Shown in pieces: positions 1 to 7,700 of a stretch of DNA of 11,520 nt. The notes under the pieces are model-generated. The model saw only the letters and a program-made list of their open reading frames with translations, had not been told where the DNA came from and did no database searches. Positions within the stretch are counted from its first letter, which is position 1, and each line of letters begins with the position of its first letter. The DNA lies in assembly GCA_937907415.1 (NCBI GenBank), contig CALCHY010000042.1, positions 1 through 11,520 on the forward strand, read 5' to 3'. The stretch is from an uncultured Trueperaceae bacterium. GTDB taxonomy: Bacteria; Deinococcota; Deinococci; Deinococcales; Trueperaceae. The translations under genes were made by a program, and so were the position numbers.

Positions 1-373
1 TGCTCACCTCCGGAAGGTTCACGGGCAGGCGTGGCGGGACTCGGTCCGGTACTAGTTAACCGCGCACTTCCTCCCGAGCGATGGCCCTGCCCACCCCCTG
101 GTGGCGACCGTGGAGAGGCGGATGCTAGCACCGGAGTTTGGGCCTTAGCTGTGCGCGTTGAATACTTGTTGAGCGGCACAGTGGGACCGTAGGCCGGGCG
201 ATTCGTGAACAAGCGGATTGCGTTGAAGCTGGCTTCTCTCAAGGCGCAAGAGCGCTGGCACCTGGACCCGCCATGACATCGTTCATTGGGGCACGAGCGC
301 GAGCGATGGCGGTCAACTTGTGCGGCCTAACGGTTTGGGATAGGCCCGACATTATCGGGCTGAATCCAGACCT
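1..373. other. left-edge region without a supported gene
   Basis: No family-recognisable protein is visible on either strand. One plus-strand frame stays open from about 162 to the insertion-sequence boundary at 374, where the TAG inside the element's CTAG end closes it. It could be the 5' part of a gene cut by the insertion, but the translation matches nothing I know and has no convincing start or ribosome binding site. Confidence 0.4.
344..360. terminator. possible short hairpin next to the IS left end
   Basis: GCCCGA and TCGGGC form a perfect 6-bp stem around a 5-nt loop (CATTA), 13 bp before the insertion sequence. No T-run follows, so it is at best a weak rho-independent terminator and may be chance. 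Confidence 0.2.
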
Positions 374-388
374 CTAGACTGAAGTTCC
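374..388 (+). repeat. IS left terminal inverted repeat
   Basis: CTAGACTGAAGTTCC is the exact reverse complement of 1904-1918. Similarity stops right after these 15 bases, which sets the repeat length. Confidence 0.85.
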
Positions 389-530
389 AGGCAATGGCTG
401 CAACCTAACCCGTTCGTTCTCGCGTCCCTGGCGATGGTGCGGGTGGTCGTAATTGTCACTTCGTGTGTTCTCTGTACCCATGTAACGTGCGCTGCGAGCG
501 CTGTTCGCGTGCTGCGCGGGATTGTGGCCC

Positions 531-1835
531 ATGCACGCTGACATGGTCCCCAATCGCACGTCTCGGGCGGCGATCCTTCTGCGCGAGACGTGGCGGGAGG
601 ATGGCCCGGTGCGTAAGCGGACCATAGCGAACCTGACGGGCGTGATCAGCGAGGAGCAGGCGCTGGACTTACGGCGGGTGCTAAAGGGCGAAACGCTGAT
701 AGCGCCAGGCGACGCTTTCGAGATCACGCGCTCACTGCCGCACGGGCACGTGAAGGCGGTGCTGCTGGCAATGAAGGGCTTAGGGCTTGCTGCCGTCGAC
801 TCCTTCGAAGGAGCGTTCGCTGATCAGCGCTTTGCTAGCGTTCCGGGTGCTGAACCCGAAGAGCAAGTTGGCGACGACCAGGGCGTCGCGTGGCACCATG
901 CTGGCGGCCGAGCCTTCGGTGCTAGGCGCTGATGAGCATGCCGTGCATAACGCCGTGGACTGGCCGGTGGCGCGGCAGGAGCGCATCGAGGGGAAGCTGG
1001 TGGCCAGGCACCTGGGAGGGGGCGTGCGGGTGATGTTTGACCTGAGCTCGACGCACAAAGAGGCCGGAGAGTGCTGGCTGGCTAAGCTCGGTTACGACTG
1101 GGATAAGTAGCGGGGGAGCAAGCAGATCAGTTTCGGACTTCTGACCGACGATGCCAGCCGGCCCGTCGCCTTATCGGTATTCCCGGCTAACGCGGGTGAC
1201 GCCAGCACGCTACTGCCGCAGGTGGTGAAGCACAGGCAGCGATTCGGGCTTGCGTCGTTCAGGCTGGTGGGCGACCGCGGCATGATCACGGCCAAGCACC
1301 TTGAGGTCCTGAAGGAAACCGGCGTGGATTGGGTCACTGCCCTGAAGAGCCAGTCCTTGAAGAAGCTGGTGGTGGACGGCGCTATCCAGCCGAGCCTGTT
1401 CGACGAGGAGAACCTGGCGGAGGTGACGCACGCCGACTATCCCGGCGAGCGCCTCATCACCTTCCGCAACCCGGTGCTTGGCCGCCTGCAGGGCAAGGTG
1501 AAGATTGGCCTCAGGGTCGGTGAGGAGTTCGCTAAGTACCGCATGGCCAAGCACTTCAAGCCCACCATCGAAGACAACGCATTCGCTTTCGAGGTGGACC
1601 GCGATGGTGTGGCGGCGGAGGCGGTGAGGGCGTACAAGGACCTGAGCAAGGTGGAGCGCGCCTGGGCAAGCGTCACGTTCAAAGGCGAAGAAGCCACCCA
1701 TGAGCGTGATCCCGTGGCGCCCGCTGAGAGGTCGGCCGCCGCCACCAGGAAAGCGCAGACGAACACGCTGGATGACGGCACCCCTGCCCCACCCAGCAGA
1801 AGGCGCTCGACCTGCTGAAGAACATCACCTTGTAG
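531..1835 (+). pseudogene. IS1634-family DDE transposase, broken
   Basis: The opening (VPNRTSRAAILLRE, then KRTIANL and RSLPHGHVKAVL) matches the N-terminus of IS1634-type transposases. The reading frame shifts near 785 into a frame carrying FRVLNPKSKLATTRA. That frame meets TAG at 1108-1110, where relatives have a charged residue, then runs on to 1818. The true C-terminal tail (PTQQKALDLLKNITL) lies in a third frame ending at TAG 1833-1835. Putative catalytic residues survive: Asp in DLSST (1039-1041), Asp in GDRGM (1273-1275) and Glu in VERAW (1654-1656). Relative to the family, blocks appear deleted near 1485-1500 (after NPVLG) and near 1665-1690, just after the catalytic Glu. ATG 531 is preferred because it leads directly into the conserved start; 522 and 543 are possible. 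No active enzyme can be made. Confidence 0.82.
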
Positions 1836-1903
1836 ACAGAAGCCCGCACCCCGAGAAGCCAGCAATTCGCGTGCAAGACGGGGGAACTACACGCCCACCA
1901 AGC

Positions 1904-1918
1904 GGAACTTCAGTCTAG
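1904..1918 (-). repeat. IS right terminal inverted repeat
   Basis: GGAACTTCAGTCTAG pairs perfectly with 374-388 in inverted orientation. It lies about 70 bp after the decayed transposase stop, as expected for a compact insertion sequence. Confidence 0.85.
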
Positions 1919-1920
1919 GA

Positions 1921-2184
1921 ACAATCGCAGGCCCGGGCGACTCGTGGGACTACTTGGGAAGGCTCACCCAGATAGTTCCGGCAACCACCAGGTAGAACTA
2001 CTCATCATTCGAAACGCAGCTTCCGGGGCGAGAGTTTTCGTGGGGCGTTATGGTTGGGCCGTCAATGCTCCCTAGGAGCCTCATGCTAACGCTGGCGATT
2101 TGCGCAGGCATAATGTTGGCGGCGGTTGCCGCCCATTCCAGGCTGGGCAAGGCCAAAGTGGGATTCCAACCCAATCGGAGTTGA
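1921..2184 (+). pseudogene. unidentified coding fragment with a membrane segment
   Basis: One frame runs from the insertion-sequence edge to TGA 2182-2184, interrupted by a single TAG at 1993-1995. Its translation begins TIAGPGDSWDYLGRL and later has a hydrophobic stretch (MLTLAICAGIMLAAVAA, from 2083) followed by a basic tail, like a C-terminal membrane anchor. Third-position GC is higher than in the competing frame, which supports coding origin. The competing frame (from 1920) is also open up to TAG 2073-2075 and would join the open frame to the left of the insertion sequence, so frame choice is not certain. I do not recognise the family. It lies directly before a carbohydrate-binding fragment and an O-antigen-ligase fragment, so a link to surface polysaccharide is possible. 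It is probably the tail of a gene interrupted by the insertion sequence. Confidence 0.4.
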
Positions 2185-2294
2185 CCTATGCGACCTTCCG
2201 CGTTTCAACAACCACCAATCGCTGCGTTGGTTTTAATCCCATGCGCCTGGACGGAACCGTATGGGATCGTGCGCGTGCATTACTTGTTGCATGA

Positions 2295-2576
2295 ACTGAT
2301 TTTGTCCGAGTTTTCGCTTGCAGTTCCGGCGAGCTAACGGTCGTGGCTCGGGGCAGCCGCGTCGAAGGTCTAGGGACGTATATGGTTGTGGGCGGACCGC
2401 AAAGCAACCTCTGGGAAGGCGAAGGCACGGACCGGGTAGCGTCGACTCTCACGGTACCCACAGCCGGTTGGATTGGCGTCGCATTCCTCAACGACAAGAG
2501 TCAACCGCCAGAAGATTGCAGCTTGTAGCTTGAGGCGCTCGATTTCCGGTTGGCTCCTGCCGCTGGCGCAAACTGA
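2295..2576 (+). pseudogene. carbohydrate-binding-module-like fragment, broken
   Basis: After a TGA at 2292-2294, one frame reads ELTVVARGSRVEGLG, then a beta-rich stretch, then GWIGVAFLNDKSQPPEDCSL. TAG at 2526-2528 follows, then LEALDFRLAPA before TGA 2574-2576. The pattern V-R/A-ARG...(beta strands)...V-AF-ND-PP-D-NLY-(L)-D resembles the calcium-dependent xylan-binding module family (CBM36/CBM60 type). In that family a Tyr normally sits where TAG 2526 now stands (NLY to L-stop), which marks the TAG as a mutation. The fragment may once have been the C-terminal domain of the protein to its left. Family assignment is from motif memory only, and the start of the original gene cannot be placed. 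Confidence 0.5.
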
Positions 2577-2664
2577 CCAGGAACTCTGACCTTCTCGGTG
2601 CAAGCGGGAACTAGGTGCAACAAGGCCTCGTCCTCATGCCGAACGGTAAGCGGACCACCAGGCC

Positions 2665-4320
2665 ATGAAGCAGCTCCGCACTCTCTCAATGCTCGCCCTA
2701 GCTAGCGGCTTGCTTGTCTATCCGCTTGCTGCGGCCGCTGGAGCGGTGCTCTTCAAAGTGTAGTGCTTGCCAGACCGGTCCGGGCTTGGCGGTGGCCCGC
2801 CGCCGGCCTGAGGGTGGTGGCGGCAGCGATCCCCTCAGCACTGGCTTCTGATTGGAAACTCTATGCCCTGTCCGGTGCGGGCGCGTTCCTGCTGTTGGGC
2901 GTGGGCTAGTATTTCCTTTACACGCGCTTCGCATCCGCCGACACCCCTTGAGCGGCTTCGGGCGCGGCTCTCGGCCTGCTTGGCAGCGCGGCGCTTGCCG
3001 CCTACCAGGCGAGAGGTGGCGGCCAAGCCGTGGGGTTTACCTACCGCCCGAACATCGCGGCGGCGCTGTTCACCGCTGGCGTGTTCGGGATGCTCAGCGT
3101 GGCCGTCGGAGGTCTGCTGGCCGCAGTTGGTCGACCCGGCTGCTGCGGCTTACTTGGCCTAGGCGCCGGTGCAGTGGTTTTGCTCCCGTTCGCTGGGGCC
3201 GCGGCCTGGGGGCGCCTTGGTGGCTGGCTAACCAGCGTTGGTGTTGCGGTAGCCGCAGCCAGCCTCGGCCTCCTGGTCGTGGCGACACTTCCAGCCGCGA
3301 TCACCGGCAACCTCGTGCTGAACTCAGGCTTCGAGGCTGGCACGTGCCCGTGGAAATTCGGCGGGGGTTCCGAGCGCGTTTCCTCTACTGCGGCAGTGCT
3401 GGCGCCCTCTGTTGACCCCACGGACGGTACGTGGGCAGCACGGCAATCCCACTCCTTCCCAGGCTGGCAGGTTTTGCTTAGAAGCGGCGAAGCAGTCCGG
3501 GTGAACAAAGACCAGGCGTACGTCGTTTGCCTCATCGCAATGCTTGCCGCTTCCGGGATCAGCGGAACGTTCTTGAGGGTCGACACCCGGACGAGAGCAG
3601 CGCCTTCCTCGCCCGCGGCGGGCGGGAGGCCTGGACAACGGGCGACGAAAGCACCGCTGGAGGGCGTTGCCGACTGCCGATTCTGGAAGCGGCGCCTGAA
3701 CGGTCACGCCCTGCTGGCGGTGGCACGTGGCAGTGCTTCAATGCCGCGCTCCCGCCCCTTCCCGCAGGCACCTCGGAACTGACCATCACGATCGCTGCGG
3801 ACTCAAGGGCGCCCGGGACCTACGGCGTGATCGACGCTTTGCAGGTAAACAAGGGGAACCTTGGCCACCGCCTCTACCAACCTGGACCCTCCGTTGGCTT
3901 CCACGCGTACCTTGGGCCGCTAGCCCCGCGCATGCCGGGGCTGCGTGACCCAATCGCCGCGTCCGGCGGCCGCATAAGTATTTGGTGCTTCAGCCTTGAA
4001 CTCGCAGCCCAGAGACCTCTTCTCAGTTATTGCTTCGCGGTGGTGGACCACCTCGCTACGTGGCCGACCCGCTCGACCACCCTCACTCCTTCTACTTTCA
4101 ACGGCTGCTCGAAGGCGGCGCGCTCTTACTCCTCGCGGTCCTCGATTGGTTCGGTTTGGTGGGATGGCGGCTCGTGCGCTGCGCCGTCTGGGGACGTGGC
4201 CGGCGGCCACAGCATTTATCACGCTCGTGGCGCGGTTTGTCAGAGTGTGTACGATCCGGTGTTGGCGTGGGGGCCGGCGGTAGGGGTGTGGTGAGTGTTT
4301 GTTTGTGGAGTGGGGGCTGA
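2665..4320 (+). pseudogene. O-antigen ligase/polymerase (Wzy_C type) with inserted sugar-binding-like domain, broken
   Basis: The family joins or polymerises lipid-linked O-antigen or exopolysaccharide units in the inner membrane. ATG 2665 starts a signal-like hydrophobic stretch that ends at TAG 2758-2763. The body lies in another frame: membrane segments from about 2853, stops at TAG 2907-2909 and TGA 2949-2951, then open with several Ala/Gly/Leu-rich helices to about 3300. NLVLNSGFEAG (from 3309) opens a beta-rich domain of the CBM4/9-like kind. A frameshift near 3590 continues that domain (SELTITIAADS...GTYGVIDAL, about 3770-3840). RISIW...LAAQRPLLSY (3971-4029) is the conserved ligase stretch. 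A further frameshift near 4030 reaches DPLDHPHSFYFQRLLEGG (about 4065-4120) and a last membrane helix. The ligase signature is convincing; the N-terminal join and full length are not. At least two stops and three frameshifts make it non-functional. Confidence 0.72.
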
Positions 4321-4380
4321 GGGTGGGTCGTGACGCGGTTCCTGTGCCACCGATTCCTGGGACAGACTCCTTCTCGGCAT

Positions 4381-4395
4381 CACGCGCTCCGCGTG
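4381..4395. repeat. short palindrome CACGCG-CTC-CGCGTG
   Basis: A perfect 6-bp inverted repeat around 3 nt. It could be a hairpin, a regulator site or the relic of an insertion-sequence end. I see no second copy in this window. Confidence 0.25.
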
Positions 4396-4690
4396 AATCG
4401 CCGCGCGTAACAGCATGAGCAAGCGCGTCCGAGATCAGTCGGTCCCATTCATAATCTCGTCATCGCCAAAGCGTTAAGCTCTCCTGAATCTTAGGCTGGT
4501 GCTCGCTCGATTTTGGCACGCATGAGGCCCGTTGGCAAAAGGCATTACCTCGATCACCGAGCCCATGCCAGAGGCACCCATACCGTTCCAGCCTCTCCGG
4601 CCTATCGGTTTGGGCACGACATTACCCGTCGCACGTGGGATTGATAGTCAGAGAAGTCGCAGCAAAGGGCGGGCTACATCCGGCCAAGTG

Positions 4691-4697
4691 AAGGGGG
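4691..4697 (+). promoter_or_regulatory. ribosome binding site of the helicase gene
   Basis: AAGGGGG lies 6 nt before ATG 4704. An in-frame TGA at 4689-4691 sits just upstream, so 4704 is the only possible ATG start and the RBS supports it. Confidence 0.7.
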
Positions 4698-4703
4698 ACA
4701 ACG

Positions 4704-7700
4704 ATGGCGCTATACGTCTATATCACCGACAGGTGCAAGGAAGACGCCCAGTCGCTCGGTTTCGAGGCCACCATGGCGAAGGCTAAGGCGCAACTTCTTG
4801 AGGCGCAACGCGTTGTAGGGTTCCACGACTTCCCGCCACCGTACATACGCAAGAAGTCGAAAGGTCGGCGCTTGTTGGCCTCACGCCACGCGGTAGGCGA
4901 GGACACCGTGATTACCTTCTTACGGGTCGTATCGCGCGAAAGCTCGGACTACCGGGATTTCCTCGATGACCGCGACCGTTACCGCGACTTAAAGTTGAAG
5001 CCCCTGATAAACTCCATCGACCTGAACGCCTTTGTGGAGAAGGCCCGCAGCGAGGTTCAGGTACAAGAATTGCGGGAGCCGACGAACGAAGAGCTAGCGT
5101 TCCTTTTTCGAGCGCACAGCTTCCAGGATGCCTACACGGGCGACGTCATTGTCAGCGAGACGCACGAGTGGGTCGAGGCCGTCAAGAGCCAGGAGATCTC
5201 TCCCAGGCTGAGTGATTTCCACCGTGCAGTATTGGAGATCGCACAGTCCGACGACGATGAGCCGGGTTTACGTAGCTTGGCGATGGGTAGCCGCCAGATC
5301 GTTTACCGGAACTTCGCTGAGCGGCGACGGCTGCTGCTCATCGGTGTAACGCCGAGGTCCGAACCGATACCGGCGAAGCTGCAGGAGCGATACGGCGCCC
5401 TCGCGGACTCCGCAAACCCTGAGTTGGACGAGATTGGGCGCGTCTCTCGCCGCGCCTACCCGCAGCTCGTACTAGCGGACGAGGATGCGTGGTTCGAGAT
5501 TCAGGCCGACAGCGAAGCTAACTTGGCGCTTTCGTTCGAGGAGACCGAGGTTCTCTTCAGTGCGGACGCCAACTCGCAGTCCTCTGTCGACGATGTTCGT
5601 GGCTTCCCCCTGTTCATCAACGGTCGCGCAGGAAGTGGTAAAAGCACCATCTTGCAGTACCTCTTCAGCGACTACCTCGCCAGTTACCTCTCCATGAGTG
5701 ACCGGGCGTTCGAACCGCCTGCCTACTTCACCTACAACAGTGAGCTGCTCGAACGGGCGCGAAAGGTGGTCGGCAGCCTTCTGCACCACGGCGCGCACGG
5801 CATGGTTGTCGGCGGAGCGCGACCCGATCTCAATCGGGATCAGAAGGTTCTGGACAACTCCTTCCATCAGCTTCACCGCTTCCTCTACGACCTACTACCA
5901 GCCGGCCTGAAACAGACGCGGTTCCGGGATGACGCCGAACACAAGGTCACCTACGCTCGGTTCAAGGCCTTGTGGCACGAGAAGTTTGGCAAGACTGCGT
6001 CGCTAAGAGATCAAAAAGAGTTCGGCCCCGACCTCTCCTGGCACGTAATCCGAACCTACATAAAAGGGATGAGCCTCGAACCCGGGGAGCCATTGGAACC
6101 CGAGGACTACGCCAGCCTGCCGCAGAAACGCCGGACGGTCACGCTTGAAACGTACGAGAGGGTTTACTCGCGCGTCTACGAGTCGTGGTACAGGCTCCTA
6201 GGCGAGGAAGGCTACTGGGATGATCAGGACCTCGCCCACGCGCTACTCGAGGAGGGCATACAACCGCGCTTCCCTGCAATCTTCTGCGACGAGGCCCAAG
6301 ACTTCACGCCTCTTGAACTCGAGGTACTTTACCGCCTCTCAATATTCTCCGACCGCAGCCTACACGGCTACCTCAGCCAAAGGGTGCCGTTCGTGTTCGC
6401 TGGCGACCCCTTCCAGACCCTGAACCCGACTGGCTTCAGCTGGGACGCCATCAAGGCGAACTACACCACCAAACTGCTTGACAACAGTAACCCCGATGAC
6501 GGGAGCAGTCGCCAGATCAACTACCGGGAGTTGGAGTACAACTACCGGAGCACCTGGCCCATCGTGAAGTTCAGCAACACCTTACAAGCGATGAGGTCAC
6601 GCCTGCTTGACGTCACGCTTGCCCCCCAGTCCGCCTGGAGCAACGGCGAGGCGGCGCAGAACCCGCTCTGGTACGACCGTGCCGATGAGTCCGTTGCCGA
6701 GCAGCTCAGGCGACAAACGGAGCTGACGATTATAGTCCCGGTGGACGAAGGCGAGGAGGCGGCCTTCGTCAAGAGTGACCCGCTGCTAAGCAAGGTCGTC
6801 GAGAAGGACGAGCACGACACGCCGATGAACGTGCTGTCGCCTATGCGCGCCAAGGGTCTCGAGTTTAGGCGTGTGGCGCTCTACGGATTCGGCGCCGCTG
6901 CTCCGGCTAGCTTGATGACGTTAATTGATAACCCCGAGGAGATGACCCCCGAGGAGGCTCTCCCCTTCGAGTACTTCATCAACCGCCTATACGTGGCCGC
7001 CAGCCGCCCGAAGCGGCGGCTCTTCGTGATCGATTCTGCGGACAGCCTGACTCGCTTCTGGGACTTCGCTAGGTCCGACGCGAAACTGCAGGAATTCACG
7101 CAACGATTAAAGAATGCCAGGGCGTGGCAGGGCAAGCTCGGCATCCTGCAGCAAGGGTTACCGGAAGCCTGGCAGGGTGAGCGCGAAGACCAGGGAGAGG
7201 TCGCCGATAAGCTTCGCAACGAGGGCTTCAACAATCGGGACCCTTACCTGCTCAGACAGGCAGCACTACAGTTCGAGGCAGCAGGGTCAGCCCTGAAGGC
7301 CAAGGAGTGCCGCGCTGCAGCATTCGAGATGGAGGGTGCCACCGAAAAGGCCGCCCGCACCTACCTGGAGCTAGGCCAGACAGAGAGAGCGACTAGGGTC
7401 ATCTGGCAGGCCAACGACCTCAACCTTATGCGCGAGGCCATGGAGAGTCACGACCTGGGGAACGGCCTGGAAGTCCGGCTCGCCCGAATGGTGGATGGGC
7501 CAGGCCCGTCGCGCGCCGAAGGCCTTGCGTTGCTTACCGCAATCGCGGAGGCCGCCGAACGAGACGCCGACATGCAAACGAGGGTGCTAACTGAGCTCGC
7601 TTGGGGTGAACGAATCGCCGACGTCGCCCTCGCCATGGTCGCTCACCTCAACGAGATGGAGCGGGGAGAGGCAGGCGGGGTTGCGGCCGCACTGGTGAGG

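Larger units (their letters stand above)
374..1918 (+). mobile_element. IS1634-type insertion sequence (IS4 superfamily), inactive
   Basis: A 1545-bp element is bounded by perfect 15-bp inverted repeats, 374-388 and 1904-1918, both ending in CTAG. It contains one decayed transposase reading rightward. Size, single-gene layout and transposase type fit the IS1634 family. No target-site duplication is visible (left flank GACCT, right flank GAACA). Either the duplication has mutated, the element recombined with another copy, or the true ends differ by a few bases. The element should not transpose by itself, but its ends could still be used by a related transposase supplied in trans. Confidence 0.8.
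4321..4703. other. spacer upstream of the helicase gene
   Basis: This 380-bp gap separates the ligase remnant from the helicase gene. I see no coding region that resembles a known protein, and no clear -35/-10 pair or T-tailed terminator. It contains a small perfect palindrome at 4381-4395. The helicase promoter is expected here, most likely in the more AT-rich 4450-4650 part, but I cannot point to it. Confidence 0.5.

Noticed and set aside
1210..1701. Long minus-strand open frame inside the insertion sequence (163 codons).
   Set aside because: It is the complement of the conserved transposase core and has no independent family signature.
3041..3586. Long minus-strand open frame over the ligase remnant (181 codons).
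   Set aside because: Pro/Ala/Arg-rich shadow of the plus-strand membrane protein; long antisense frames are common in GC-rich coding DNA.
4510..4540. TGGCAC at about 4514 as a sigma-54 type promoter element for the helicase gene.
   Set aside because: The required GC-containing -12 element (TTGCA-like) is absent at the fixed spacing.
4532..4786. Small plus-strand open frame just before and overlapping the helicase start.
   Set aside because: It has a GTG/TTG-type start at best, no ribosome binding site and a low-complexity product, and it overlaps the well-supported helicase start in another frame.
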